Of a stretch of 64,000 nucleotides of DNA, positions 35,391-47,170 are shown one piece after another (the stretch's first letter is position 1; the number at the start of each line of letters is the position of its first letter). The notes below the pieces were generated by a model. It had not been told where the DNA came from. It was given only the letters and a program-made list of their open reading frames with translations, and did no database searches. Where the stretch lies: contig CM065646.1 of assembly GCA_033220425.1 (NCBI GenBank), positions 503,501-567,500 of the forward strand, given 5' to 3'. A program made the position numbers and the translations under genes. This stretch comes from Lepraria neglecta. Taxonomy: Eukaryota > Ascomycota > Lecanoromycetes > Lecanorales > Stereocaulaceae.

Positions 35391-36867
35391 GAACGAATAT
35401 TTCCTCTTTGGCCTGAAAAGAGAGAAGCGTAACACTCATCAAGCTGACTCATACAATCATATCCAAACTGCCATCAGGATTGAAATTAACCAAGCTCTTT
35501 CCCATCTGTCCCTGCTATGCACAATAATAAGCGCCCTGGAACAAGTTTGCGAGATTCGCCCAACCGTTTTTAACAATATCAGGAGTGATGTCCCACCCAG
35601 CAGATCCGGCCAAATACCAAGTATACCCTAGCGTAGCATTTTTATAGCAAGCTGTGACTCCATCATAACTAGTATCGCATATATCCTCATACTAGTAAAC
35701 ATCACTGTGGCCACCGCCGCCATCCACGACGGAGTCTAGTAGGCCGTAATCCCTGATAATGGCGAATTATTTGTTAACCGTAAGAGCTTTTGAGGTGAGG
35801 AAAAGTCGTAGGGCGGTGGTAAGGGAAGCGACGTCGTCTGGTATCGAGAGTTTCGTTTCGCCAGTGAAGGCACCAGACGAGGCGAATGCAGCGAAAGCTG
35901 ATTGGTTGGTCATCAGCTCTGCAAGCCCCGCATTTATATTATCTGAAAGCATGGAAGACACGTTTGCGAGGGCGGTGTCTAATTGGTTGATTTGGAAGGT
36001 CTGGCTCTCTATATCTTGTCAGTGGACACATTGATGATATTCGAGTTGTAGGTCTTACTTCACTTGTACCAGATGGCCAGATAGCTTTTGCCACATTTGG
36101 TGCTTGTTGTAATTCCGTCACTAACGCTTTGCTAGCGGCCATTGTAGCAGCCGAAACGCCAGCAGCAAGCATTGCAGCTTCCGGGAGGCCTGCGAAAGCC
36201 AAACCGGCTACGAACGCGACGAGGAGATCCTGTAGTAGGAGGTTAGCGGCTTGGTTAGGGTCGATGGCAACGACGATCGGTGGGATGATTAAGCTCGCTT
36301 TGGTCGTTGCGTATTATACCAGTCGCTAAAGAAGGCGTTGACGGCTGTTATAGTCAGATGCTTGGTTTTGATAGCATTGGTCTTTTCAATGAACCCTTAC
36401 CGAGGATATTCTTAACGATGTAATGTACTTGTGACCTGATAACTTCCTCTAAGCTTGGACTTAAGAGGCAGTGAATTGAATTCGCAGAAATTATTGTTGA
36501 TCTGAGTGCAATTGTAGCCATCATCTCCTCCTATGGCAATGCGCATGAAACAAGTCGACCATTCCTCGTCGAGCTCGCAACAATTGGATTTGTCATCTCC
36601 CAGACTCGAATTGCAACCTAGTCGCTTCCAGCTGCTGAGCCAATTGGTTTGGCCCAACGCTTCCCAACAATCACTATCGCAAACCGCATTGAGATCGGTG
36701 CACCTAAAAATTTCAGATATACTGGAGTTGGTGAGGCTGAGCCCAGTAGGTCCAGGTTCAAAGGTGTTGATGACAGTAACAGTGGAGTCAGGGGTAGCCC
36801 GAATAGTAGCAGTATTGAGTAATGATAAGCCACACATGACTGTGATGGAAAGAATGGGTGGAGCCAT
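35391..36867 (-). pseudogene. Decayed secreted protein gene (DUF7872-like)
   Basis: Relic of a large fungal secreted protein of unknown function; the family name (DUF7872-like) is from memory and less sure than the homology pattern. The start MAPPILSITVMCG at 36867 gives a signal peptide, then Cys-rich LNAVCDSDCWEALG. A one-base excess near 36461 shifts to EEVIRSQVHYIVKNI; an intron (GTAAGG...AACAG) leads to AVNAFFSDWYNTQ; a second frameshift precedes IPPIVVAIDPNQAANLLLQD. After another intron the frame gives SMLSDNINAGLAELMTN, then TAA, DYGLLDSVVDGGGG, TAG, YTWYLAGSAGWD, TAG and a final TGA. Two frameshifts and at least three internal stops show it is dead. Confidence 0.7.
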
Positions 36868-37866
36868 GTTTTCTCTTTGGAATGAGTTCAAATCAATTTC
36901 TGATGTTTCGACAATGTTCAATCATCCGTATGATGCTTTGAGAGACTTATAGGTCATCCCACAGATGTCGAGGCTGGCTGTCGATTAAATAAGTCCCTTG
37001 TCCAGATGAGAAGCTCTGAGCGTAGACGTTCATCCACATGGTTTCCTGGGATAGCTTTAGCAGCTCCTATACGCAACAAGATACACGGATTTTGGTACCC
37101 GTATCTATGGCTTTGTCCCATTGGCGCTCCCATCACAAGGTCGCGCAATTTCTGCCCCGAAGCAAAAGCGTACCAGGAATTTGGTAATCCTAGGGGTAGA
37201 CGCCCATGTATGAGGAAAATGTGGGTGGGATGTCATGCCAAAGAAGCGGGCCAGTCCCGTAAACTAAGACAGCAGTAACCTTGAACAACAATGAAGCGTG
37301 GAAGTCTAACCCACCTATTGGAGCTCAGAAGGCTTCTACGAGCTCTCAGCAAGAGCTAAATATGGCAATATTCATCTGAAACATGCCAGTCGCCGAATAT
37401 TCGATCCGCGAGGTTTCACTAGCGACACGTTGCCGCATATCTTACCTCTTTTGCCATGATGTCCGAGCGCTTCAGCCTGATCTGGTATCACCCCCAATTT
37501 AGCACTGAGGGGAAATAGGAACACGATGTAGATGTGCACTGACTTGACGCATGCCTGCGGAAAAGCGATGCATTGGCTGAAATCCTAGTGTGTGTGTCTG
37601 TCTGCCAGACCAACCGTGAAAGTCAGAATCTTAAACCCCCACAAAAGCCATAAAAGCTACGAAAAGTTGCAACACCTTGCGCTTAAGAAATTCGAAGACC
37701 GGTGTTCGACCGCATTTAATACTCTACTATAGTAGATCCTGCGGTTAGTGCCCTTCGATGAAGTCTGAAAGCCAGCAGTTCGTTGGAGGTATCAAACCGC
37801 TCGGAGGGAAGTCATTTCTTGGATTTCGGCTGGGCAGAGTTGCAAAATCGTGGCCCATTATTGCCG
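36868..37866. other. Intergenic, nothing recognised
   Basis: About 1 kb without a supported gene lies between the relic's 5' end and the 3' end of ALG2. Short frames show no homology. Confidence 0.4.
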
Positions 37867-39469
37867 TTACATGAACGCAGACTCATTCTGCAGCAGTCTA
37901 TAGATGATCGCAACGAAACCCGCTGAAGCCACTACGAGCATCGTAGAGCCCAAAAAGATTTCCAACCCGTGAAGCTCCTGGGTCGTAAGGCCTGCCCTTA
38001 TGACTGCTCCAATAGCAAAGAGACAGCCACCAAGAATGGGTATACTTAGCGCGACGTCTCCAAGCTCGGTTGCCTCAACTCTTGGCGCTTTTACCATGGC
38101 CTCGATCTCATCATCAAGCCGATGAGCCATCTTGATTCCGGAGAACTCCTCTCTAACCCTTCTCTTTCCATGTTCGCCCATTTGCCGAAGTTGGACGTCG
38201 GAGGTTTTGTGGAGTACTTGTTGCATTGCCTCGGTCCACTGCTCTCCTTTATCGACTGATCGTAGCCAGCCAGTCTCGCCATCCAGTATGGTTTCTAGGG
38301 GACCTCCGCTGTTCGCTGCGAGAACAGGAATGCCAGCTAGCATTGCTTCCAGAGGGACAATGCCGAAGTGTTCATTTGAGGGTGTGTAGATGAGCAGTTT
38401 GGCGTTGTTCAGAAGGGATGATTTGAGCTGCGCGGGTACTGAGAGCAGGAAGAGGACTTCGACATCGTCTGGAATTTTGGTAGCCGAGACAATGTTCTTC
38501 GCAGTTGCGTGCCGGAGTTTGAATGAGTCTGCCAACGATTCTAGTTCCTTGTGGTAATTCACGTTCTCTTTTTCTCGGGTGTCATAGCCACCTGTCATAA
38601 GTCAGTACGCGAGTTCTGCAATATTATTACCATAAAATGTAGAGCTTACCTGCGATGACCAATCTGACGCCGCTCCGGTCGCCGGGCTTCAAACCAGCGA
38701 ACGCTTTGATTGCAAGCCCGACATCCTTCTTCCTTTCGAAACGGTTGATGCTTAGCACTATCTTCTTGCCCTTCCATAATGCTTGACCGTCTTCTTTCTC
38801 ATCTCCAAATTTCTTCTGGGGCTCCGAAGTATCGACGCAGGGGTAAACAACGCCCACTCCTCTCTCACCGCCCAGACCAGGCCAAACACCCTCTGCCACG
38901 CCCTTTGTGAAGCCACTATTGACAACCACTCTGTCCGCACCTCTTATCCCCCATCCTTCCCACCAGTCGAAACCTATCCTCCATATCCTCTTGTGCCATC
39001 TCTTTCTTCCCTGCGCCAGTAGCAGATCAGGAAAATGACAGTAGAACAGTATTTTCTGGTCCTCCCAGAACCACCTCAAGAACGGCACACCAGCTGATAA
39101 TTGGTCGACGAAGAAGGCTGTTGGTTTGAGCTGCGCCAATTCGCCGCTCCACGTGATCGCGAGTATGAGGTGGATTTGCTTGAGGATAGAGCACAGAATC
39201 TTGAAACGTCCAAGGAAAGTAGCGGGGAACAGCCAGCCTCCCCGTACTCGAACATCCAGTGTGCCATCTCGGGCTTCATCGAAGCAGTGATTGAGGTCGC
39301 GGTAGGAAGTGAAGATTGTGACCTTATGGCCTAGGTTCTGCAGGCCTAATGCAGCGTCAACAACAAGGCGTTCGGCGCCGCCAATTCCAAGATTCGGGTG
39401 GAAGAAAACGATGCTCTTTTGCTGGGGTTGGGTCGGAATCTCTTCCTGCTTCTTAGGCCGACGTTCCAT
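37867..39469 (-). CDS. alg2: Alpha-1,3/1,6-mannosyltransferase Alg2
   Basis: Predicted 514-residue ER-membrane glycosyltransferase (GT4) that adds the second and third mannose to the dolichol-linked N-glycan precursor on the cytosolic face (family knowledge). Exons 39469-38650 and 38591-37867; intron GTAAGC...ACAG, phase 1, restores VIAGGYD. Motifs: FFHPNLGIGGAERLVVDAAL at the N-terminus, FYCHFPDLLL, SINRFERKKD, and the GT4 donor-site EHFGIVPLEAM with its two glutamates. A C-terminal pair of hydrophobic stretches (LGGCLFAIGAVI and MLVVASAGFVAIIY) are membrane segments. Full length and intact. Confidence 0.95.
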
Positions 39470-39934
39470 TGGAGAGGAGTGATAAGTGATGTATTTCCTT
39501 CCAGGATGACAGTAAGCTTCAAAGCCAAAGACTCCGGTACTTCATGTTGCTTGGAGCGCAAGATGACGCGCAGCGGGTTTCCCCGCACGCCAGTGGAGAC
39601 TAATGCAAGGAGTAATCTAAAATTACTGGCCTAGCGTTTGCAGATGTTTCAAAACAGATCCTATCATTTTTGTGCAACCGTGCCGTCACAGCGGAGGTAA
39701 CGGATAAGTAAGAGTTGTATTTTCATATCCTTCGCATCTCTCTTTTCTTCGTCCTTTCACACTCAACAGGAAGCAAGTCTTTCACCCACGGTCATTACTG
39801 CCCTTCCTTTCGATTAACTCTTCTTCTACCTTCGCCTCTCACCTTGTTCTCTCTTTCCTGGAAGACTCTTTGTTACCTTTCTTTGGTGTGCTACACCCAC
39901 ATTCCCATGGAAACCACCGACTTCCCGCACTTCA
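39470..39934. promoter_or_regulatory. Divergent intergenic region of ALG2 and GH71 gene
   Basis: This is a shared upstream region of two divergently transcribed genes, pyrimidine-rich on the plus strand from about 39730 to 39890, as is common before fungal starts. No specific site was identified. Confidence 0.4.
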
Positions 39935-41258
39935 ATGCGTACTCCAGTATGGACTGCCATTCATGCCATTCTCAACGCACTTGTAGTGTCTATCACCTGC
40001 CTGCCGCAGCCCCAAGCCAATCTTTCCCGGGCAGTCTCTACCACTGCCATGGTCTTTGCGCATTACATGATTCAATTCCAGCTCCCCAACCTAGACTACA
40101 CCAATGACATTAACCTCGCCAAATCTGCCGGCATTGATGCGTTCGCTGTCGACTATGGAGGTGCTCCATCCGCTTTACTCTATTTCGCTGATTATCTCAA
40201 TCGCTTCTACGAAGCCGCTGAAAAGCTAGACTTCAAACTCTTCCTTTGTATTAACACCACGACCATTATCGACGCAGCCATGGTCGTCAATCTAACAAAC
40301 TTCTATTTTGGTAGCAGCGCCCAAATGCAATACTCAGCAGGTGACATTTTCCTAAGCTCCTTTGAAACAGGCCCACCTCCATGGAACTTGAGTCACTTTC
40401 CTTCCAGGTACCCTGTCAGAAGACGCAGAATACACAGTTTCTCAAAACGAAGGTTACGGACCCTTTACCAGGGTACATCCAGCCTCCAGCGTAGCTGGGG
40501 AGAATGTCACTGATACAGCATACGCGGCCCAGCGTGACGCTGATGGCAAACCTTGGATGGCAGGCATTGCACCTTGGTTCTTCAAGCGCATGTCTACGGA
40601 CGAGAATTGGTTTCACGCCCAGGATTCGGGAATTTGGGTTGATAGGTGGATGAATCTCCTCAAGCTGAAGCCTAATCACGTCGAGATTGTTACCTGGAAT
40701 GGTAAGACCCCTGCAAACGTCCTCAGCTGCGGCAATGATACTCATAATAACAGACATCGGCGAATCCACCTACATCGGCCCCGCCGACTCCACGCCAGCT
40801 TCCATCCTCACAGAGGCCACCACCACAGACTGTTACGGCAATCTCGACCACACCGCCTTCCTCAAGATGACCAGCTTCTTCGTCCAAGCCTTCAAAGCCG
40901 GACAAACCATAGTGACAGTCGACCCCAGCGAAGAAGAAGTCTTCTTCGTCTATCGCCTCCAACCTGTCAACGTAATGGGGTCCAACTCGTGGCCGCTTCT
41001 GAAAATGCCTCGTATATTCAAGACAACGTTTACATTGTCGCCTTCCTGGCGAGTGAAGCAACAGTCTACCTAAGCTCTAGAAGGAAACCCTGGCAGATGG
41101 ATGCCCCTATGGGAGTCAGCAAGGGTATGGTTGCCTTCACGTTGGGTGAACAGGTCTTGACAGCTAGTCAGGACATCAATGGTGCTGTTCTCAACAAGAC
41201 CGGCCCGGCGATCCAAGGGCAACTGCAGCGATATCAGGGCAATGTCGTTGCACTTTGA
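39935..41258 (+). pseudogene. GH71 alpha-1,3-glucanase (mutanase) with two frame breaks
   Basis: Secreted alpha-1,3-glucan hydrolase family GH71. The start MRTPVWTAIHAILNALVVS begins a signal peptide; the domain opens with MVFAHYMIQFQL and AGIDAFAVDYGG. Exon 1 (39935-40701) breaks near 40391. There PPPWNLS jumps frame to TFLPGTLSEDAEY, and compared with family members (from memory) roughly 15-25 residues seem missing there. It resumes with GIAPWFFKRMSTDENWFHAQD and VEIVTWN. Intron GTAAGA...ACAG leads to exon 2 (40754-41258) with DIGESTYIGPADS. A second break at the G4 run 40977-40980 is repaired by one more G, giving QLVAASENASYIQDNVYIV. The C-terminal beta domain then ends at 41258. The second break may be an assembly error; the first looks like a true deletion. 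Confidence 0.75.
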
Positions 41259-41843
41259 TATGGCTTTGAGCTTATGTGATACGATGATGTGAGACAAAAG
41301 ATGAGCAGGATTCTATGATCCGCGCTGGATGGAGGATGTACCCTTTTTAGACCTTTTTTTGCTCGCTGCGAGATCGCGCACCGCTCTTGCATATAGCAAT
41401 GATGAAGCTTCATGTAGCCTTAAGAATCATGCGAGTTCTACCATAGAGAGTTCTATAAAAGTGTGCATAGATTAGGTTAATGGTTGTCGAAACAGAAGCG
41501 CTAAAAAGCGTTGTCAATTATCACTGATATCTTCGATCCTGATAGGCTGACAATGTTGAATACAGATTGGTGAATAAGCTGCCCCGCTATCATATGCCCG
41601 AGCCGACGATGTTAAGGACGCGTCAGCCCGAGCCAGCCCGACAAAATTGAGCAGTTGCCCAGCTATGTTCTAATTGCTGTGGATATACTTCGAAAGAACG
41701 TTCAGAAAATCTGGATATTCCTGGCGGTTCAGTACAAGTCACCGACAATTTTGTCGCAGTATGCGACAAGGTAAAATACAGAAATGGGTAAGTTACCCCA
41801 CAAACAAATGGGTAGTTGCGGCTCAGAAAATATGTATTAACAG
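41259..41843. other. Intergenic, nothing recognised
   Basis: This holds the 3' flank of the GH71 gene and the upstream region of the small membrane protein. No feature was seen. Confidence 0.4.
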
Positions 41844-42598
41844 ATGCGTCATGCATCCGCCCTGTCGTTAACGGCTCACGTCGCTGTGCTGGCCTACGGT
41901 TCCATATACAGCCGCAACACTCTAAAGCCCATTCAACGCATCATCGACAGCTCAGACGAAGCATCTCTAAAAGATGAAATGAAACAATGGGCCAGCTCAA
42001 AGCTCAAAGAAGCACAATATGTACAAGTAGCTGTCAGTAGCAAAGCCGGGCAAGAAATATGTGGCAGCATACTGACCAGTCAGTAGGGAGCCATCATGTT
42101 CACATCAACAATCTCATGTCTCTCATGGAGTAACCTCTCCACTAGTTACTGGTCAGGTCCTGCACTGTGGTACGGAAGCATTATCTTGGCTTTGACCTCC
42201 ATTATACTCGGCGCTCAACAAGCCATGTTCATGCCGGACACGGTCGATGTAGAGGCTGCTCAGGAGTTTCGACGGCGTCATATGGCGAACAACGGCTCAG
42301 AAAAGAGTCCAGAGCCGAGACAGATCATGCTGTTTGTGTGGCAAGCTCCGCTGATGTGTTTGAGTTACTCGATCGTGTTTTTCCTGGCTGGTCTCACGTC
42401 TGTGGTGTTGAGTCCACTTGCACAGAAACCTGGATGGAATGCTGAAGCTAAGGTATGTGCGTCGATATTCCGGCAGAGAATTCCGCTAAGGCCTTTAAGC
42501 TGACTGCTTGTTAGACAGTGGTAATGTATCTGGTTGTTGGAGCATTTGCTATTTTAACGTTCGTGGTGACCTCTTTCAGCGTGCATTCGCTATCATAG
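41844..42598 (+). CDS. Small integral membrane protein of fungal unknown family
   Basis: Predicted 210-residue membrane protein. Exons 41844-42026, 42087-42452 and 42515-42598, all phase 0 with GTAGCT...GTAG and GTATGT...TTAG introns. The conserved pattern is a soluble N-terminus ending KLKEAQYVQ, then three or four membrane segments: the first around ISCLSWSNLSTSYWSGPALW, then GSIILALTSIILGAQQAMFM, then LMCLSYSIVFFLAGLTSVVL, and the last, VVMYLVVGAFAILTFVV, on exon 3. Proteins with this KEAQ...W...GPALWY...QQ layout are widespread in ascomycetes but have no assigned function that I know. The start is the first ATG of the frame; upstream exons cannot be excluded. Confidence 0.72.
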
Positions 42599-42901
42599 GA
42601 CCACATAGGAGATGCAGGACTAGTAATCAAATCTTTTAAGCGAAGGGAAGCTTGACGATACTAGTGTGACCACATAAATGAGTCGTAACAAACGTAATGT
42701 TGTTCATTGTTGTTGAAACGCAAGCGTCGAAACCTCCTTCCGGCTGAAACAAAACCGTTGCCAAGACCTCGAAACACCCCTGCCCCTGTCGTCTTCAGCT
42801 CAATCAACAAACCTCAATCTTCAAAGCTATCAATCGTTGAACATCATAGACAGCATTAGACTTATATTTCATATCTTTCTTTCTTTCTAGAATAAATCAC
42901 A

Positions 42902-43915
42902 ATGCTTCCAACCGCGCTCCTCACCCTCCTCACCCTTCTTCCCACTGCCCTATCTCACGGCCATCAAGTGCCCATCTCAGACGATGCAGGTAAAAATCCC
43001 TTTCTCAGTCCGCCTGTACCTTGATTCGCAAGCCACATTCGAGCATCTCTGCGCCCCGCCCCTTATCTAGTCACGTGCTATACTAATCTCTGCACATTCC
43101 AGACTGGGCAACGCGCCACATGGCCGAAGAGCACCACATCGCGAACCTGGACCCCTCCGCCTTCTTCACTCTCCACGACTTCGACAACGACGGTTCCTGG
43201 AGCGGCGATGAGATACGACTTACCTACGGCTTAGATGACGAAAGCGCGAAAGATGTCGAAGAGACTAAGAAGGCGGATGTGGTAAAAGCTGTTAAGGAGA
43301 TATTTGATAAAGATGGGGATGGGGTCGTTTCGAAGGAGGAGTGGATTGAGGGGTGGATGAAGGAAGGGAAGAGGTTGCCTGATTTCGGGGTAGGTGTTGC
43401 TACTAGTTCTTGCTACTTGCTTGTAAATGTGGAAGAGGAGAAGGGTGGACGGGGTGAAGAATATCCCTTTTTGGAGTATCTACTGTTGCAAGAGGGGTGG
43501 AAGACTATGCTTGACCAGTGGGCTTGGCTCTCACTACGCGCGATATTTTCAGTCCAACTTGCTCTGGTGGACTAGAACTACAACGAGGCGTTTGCTAATG
43601 TGTTTATGGACTTCAGACCGGACCAGGACATCACGGCGACGACGAATATGAGTACGAGATCCATCATTTTGAGAAGTTTCACGATGAGAGTGGGCCGCTC
43701 TTTCCTCTGCCCCCTCTCTTCCAGGATCCTACTGTTCGATATGCTGACAGGTGCGATTAATGATAGATACGAGGGAAGAGGACCTCACTCATCCCGAAGA
43801 TATCGCGCATTTCAAGAAACACGACGAGATAGACGCGCAGGCTGAATATCAAGAGAAGATAGACGCGATGCCGATAGTCGAGCAGAACATACCGCAGAAA
43901 TTTCGGCGGTATTAG
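42902..43915 (+). CDS. ssp120: Ssp120/nucleobindin-like secretory EF-hand protein
   Basis: Predicted 198-residue calcium-binding protein of the secretory pathway. Exons 42902-42989, 43103-43389, 43617-43689 and 43767-43915; phases 1, 0 and 1 join correctly. A signal peptide (MLPTALLTLLTLLPTALSHG) is followed by TRHMAEEHHI and two EF-hands, DFDNDGSWSGDEI and DKDGDGVVSKEEW, both with the Asp/Glu ligands in place. Exon 3 encodes GPGHHGDDEYEYEIHHFEKF and exon 4 EEDLTHPEDIAHFKKHDEID, as in yeast Ssp120. Ssp120 acts with the ER cargo receptor Emp46/47 (family knowledge). It ends KFRRY without a canonical HDEL. Intact; intron 2 is unusually long here (227 nt). Confidence 0.88.
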
Positions 43916-44614
43916 CGATGGTGTTGAAAGAATTTTCAACTTCATATTTCGACTGTATTATTGCACTGCGATAGATTTTGGGAAGCTGCTGGTCGGAACT
44001 TCCTTGTTAATTGTCCCATTCCGCATTTCGTACTTTGTGCGAGTTTGCTCTTATTGGCTAGGTTGTGAGCGGCATCATGGGTGCCAACTCATAGCAAACC
44101 CAGCAGGAGCTGTCCAGGATGTTCATGATATCCCCAAGCCGAGAATCACTGACTGCTCGTACGCAACCCAACTCCAAATCATGCTAGTAACAGTATGAAG
44201 TCAACAACAAGCAAAGATCAAACCTGACCTTATCACAAAAGTTGTCGGAAACTGCATGCTGGAATTCCGCATAGGCTGCTCGTTCTCCCAGGGGGTGGTG
44301 ATACCTCCCGGTAACATCCCAGATCGAGGGCCCTCTCAACTCTGTGACTGTTTCGGAGACTTTTCCGCTCAGATTCCATGCGAAGGTACACAGCATTTTC
44401 CGCTAGAGATTCATTAGGTCAGGTGCATCGGTGACTTCCCAGTGTAATCTACACAAGGTCATCCCTCACTCCATATCTACCAGCTCCTCCAACTAACCTG
44501 CTTTTCTTTCTCTACAACCCACCTCTCCTCAAATCAAAGCTCTAGAACCCTCATCAAGCAATTTCTTCCTAACATCCCTGCAGTCTTTCAACACTCATCT
44601 CCAATTATTCCAAC
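43916..44614. other. Intergenic, upstream of tandem small-protein array
   Basis: No gene is supported. The last 120 bases before the first array unit are strongly C/T-rich on the plus strand, as before the other units. Confidence 0.4.
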
Positions 44615-44899
44615 ATGCCTTACCAATATTGGACTCCAGGAGAGACGGTAGTCCTGGTCTACTTCTTCAGTCGTGGCGTGATCGAGGACCTCGTGGTCGA
44701 CCTTATCAAGCTGAAATGCGGTACCGAGCGCTCCAGAAGGATAAAAGAGAAAATCAGAAATATCCGAATGAAGGAAATACAAGCTAGACGGGTGGATTTC
44801 CTTATCCCTAGCACAAAGACTTATGTCCACATGATCGTCGACCACTGGCTTAGCAAAACAGGTGGACGAGGACAGGTTGAGATCATTGACCGCTTTTAA
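44615..44899 (+). CDS. Tandem small-protein family, unit A
   Basis: Open frame of 94 residues and the first unit of a local tandem family. It starts MPYQYWTPGETVVLVYFFSRG. The shared pattern is W/Y-T-P-x-E then VL-x-Y then SRG-x-x-x-x-x-x-I/V-x-D-I-x-K-x-K-C-G-T, and later V/L-V-D-x-W-L. It most resembles a very short helix-turn-helix or SANT-like protein (aromatic plus Glu pair, then a helix), but that is inference. Unit A lacks the C-terminal piece seen in units B and D (W-x-x-x-x-x-D-x-x-x-E-I-L-x-x-H) and ends early at KTGGRGQVEIIDRF. A pyrimidine-rich leader precedes the ATG. The function is unknown. Confidence 0.6.
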   Translation: MPYQYWTPGETVVLVYFFSRGVIEDLVVDLIKLKCGTERSRRIKEKIRNIRMKEIQARRVDFLIPSTKTYVHMIVDHWLSKTGGRGQVEIIDRF

Positions 44900-45489
44900 T
44901 GAGGAGGCAAGGGAGATCGTTAGCAGAGGTAGTCGAATCAGTCCTCCTTCATTGTCTTTTATCTGATTTTATGGTTGCAGAAGGAAGACGTCAAGGTCTA
45001 TAAAGGGATCTTGGGGTAATGAAATATGAGAGAAGAGTGGTAAGATATCCACATCAGTAGTGTGGGCGTCTCCAGCAATGCTTTTGCCAAATTCTACTTT
45101 GGGATGATCACCAATTCTATCCTAACTAGGTAGCAACTATCATTTAGTATCATAATCATTCAAATCAGCAGATCATGTTCATCGGCACCATCATTCACGC
45201 AAATACAATTACTTGGTACGTGATTATCATCCAGTCATAGACTTCAGTGCCACTCAACCCTGGTGCTGCCTCGCACAACGGTGTTTAAGTACTCTGAAAC
45301 ATCCGCAGCAAACTCGTATTCTGCCATTAAGAAGGCACGAGACCGGGTGCGTCAGGTCCTTTGGCGGTAATAAATTGCCTATCTACCAACTTCCTTCCTC
45401 TACCAAACTTCTCAACATCCCCATGCCTTCCTTCTCATACTCAAAACTCTTCGAACAAGACACTCAACACATTCGAACCTATTCCAAAA

Positions 45490-45955
45490 TGCCAGCACCC
45501 AGAAGACCCCCTACCACTCCCCAGAATTGGGAACCCGAAGAAAATGCAGTACTACTTTACTTTCGTGGCCGCCGCTTCCCCTACGCAGTTATTAGGGATG
45601 TCCTTAACCTGAGATTTGGTCGTGAAAGCAGAATCATCGATGTTGTAACCAAGCTCGCAGACATCGCCAACATGGAGGTCAACGCCGGCCGACGCCCTTT
45701 CTAAGATAACACCGCAAAGATAAAGGAATACGATTTAAAGCTCGTCGATGAATGTATTAGCAGGCAGATGGATCCTGCCTTTCTGTGGACAAAGGTTGAT
45801 TTGGACAATGAGATTCTAGAGATCTTGGTTAAACACGTACGTCCGAATGTTCACATTCTCTTGCTCTGTCAGTGCTGCGCTCTCTTGAACTTATTCCGCG
45901 ATAGGATGTCAACTTGACTACCATCAATAAAGATGACTTGAGTTTCAAAGCGTGA
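45490..45955 (+). pseudogene. Tandem small-protein family, unit B, with in-frame TAA
   Basis: Second unit. It starts MPAPRRPPTTPQNWEPEENA, then VLLYFRGRRFPYAVIRDVLNLRFG. The frame meets TAA at 45703-45705 directly after GRRPF, at the place where unit D has DFY. The same frame continues as KIKEYDLKLVDECISRQMD, FLWTKVDLDNEILEILVKH, then a GTACGT donor and, after CGATAG, a short last exon DVNLTTINKDD to TGA near 45955. The conserved pattern beyond the stop shows it is an ancestral codon change, TAC or TAT to TAA. Either the protein is now a 72-residue truncation or the gene is dead. Confidence 0.6.
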
Positions 45956-46421
45956 TTGCGGTGAAAGAGGACGAGTAGGCGTTCGGTTTGGCGGTGTGGG
46001 GTCTGCAGCGATAGCCTTTTCCATGTCGTTTCGTCAAACTCAGTCCAGTTGGTGAGGTACGTGACCGTCAACTGTACTAGTAGACAGCACATTCAGCTGG
46101 CTTCTCAGTAACATAGACATGCAGCCTCAACAGATTATGAGCTTGCGGTCTATGCTTATCAGTGTATAGTTGTCCCGTACGTGACTATATCGAATTATAG
46201 ACAACGAGGTCACTCGACAGCAGTGCCCTGTCCAAGACGGCGTATATATCTCAGAACTTTCGCCATCTGACAGCCACGAGACCGAGTAGGTCACATTCGT
46301 CATGGATGCAGTACACAGGCTCTTTATCAAGAGTTTCTCGTCTTTCTCTTCCCATATTTTCTCTCCCATATAATCCCAAACACCATTCAACTTCCCAATC
46401 TCAACCCTCCCAACCCAACCC

Positions 46422-46793
46422 ACGCCATTCAAAAGGCCTCCCCGACAGAGTTCCTGGACCATCAGCCAAGAAGTCATACTCGTATACCTCACAAGCCGCG
46501 GCTTCGACTACCCTGTGATAGTCGATATCCTCAAAGCCAGACACCACGAATGTAACTACACCTCGCTCCAGGCCAAAAACCGGCTCAGGACCATTCATCA
46601 AACACTGAGAGACAGAGGTCGGCCAGATTTCTACCATGCTTCCTCAAGAACGTATGACCTGAGTCTCGTTAATCAATGTATCTGCCGGCAATTCGAAAAG
46701 GATAAGCTTTGATATGTGGAAGGTACACACATGGAACCTAACGAATTTGCGTGATAGAAGGTACAGAGGTGTCTTGGCTCACCACGTATGTTC
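46422..46793 (+). pseudogene. Tandem small-protein family, unit C, start codon lost
   Basis: Third unit. The conserved frame reads PFKRPPRQSSWTISQEVIL, VYLTSRGFDYPVIVDILKAR, then RGRPDFYHASSRTYDLSLVNQ up to TGA at 46710-46712. All other units start Met-Pro; here the matching codon at 46422-46424 is ACG, followed by CCA, and no in-frame ATG lies upstream before a TAA. After a frameshift at about 46710 the next frame gives RDRRYRGVLAHH then GTATGT, matching the EIL-x-x-H plus donor of units B and D. Start loss plus frameshift indicate a pseudogene; ACG initiation is possible but less likely. Confidence 0.55.
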
Positions 46794-47170
46794 CACAGTT
46801 CTCCGAACGATTACTTCCGAAATCGTGACTGACTTGACGGTAGCATATCCACTTATCCGACTACAGTCAAAGCCTCATGAATATTCATTTCTCTTAATCT
46901 CAGGCGTAGAGGCGAAGAAGATATTCGGAGAGGCGGTATGGAGCTTCATGCATGCTCAAAGTGATGTGGACACGGCTCTAATTTCCGGCCGAAGGTCTCT
47001 TACCAGTGCTTCTCAGATTCAGTAACAGCACCTTATTTAATTCATCAAACAGGATAGTCATGTTGACTGTAATGGGGTCTTGGCATACGACGAGGCTGAA
47101 AGGTCTGATTATGCCCAACGATCCCATAGTCACATACCAGAGACGTGATTGATTGTGATACCCAGTCTGA

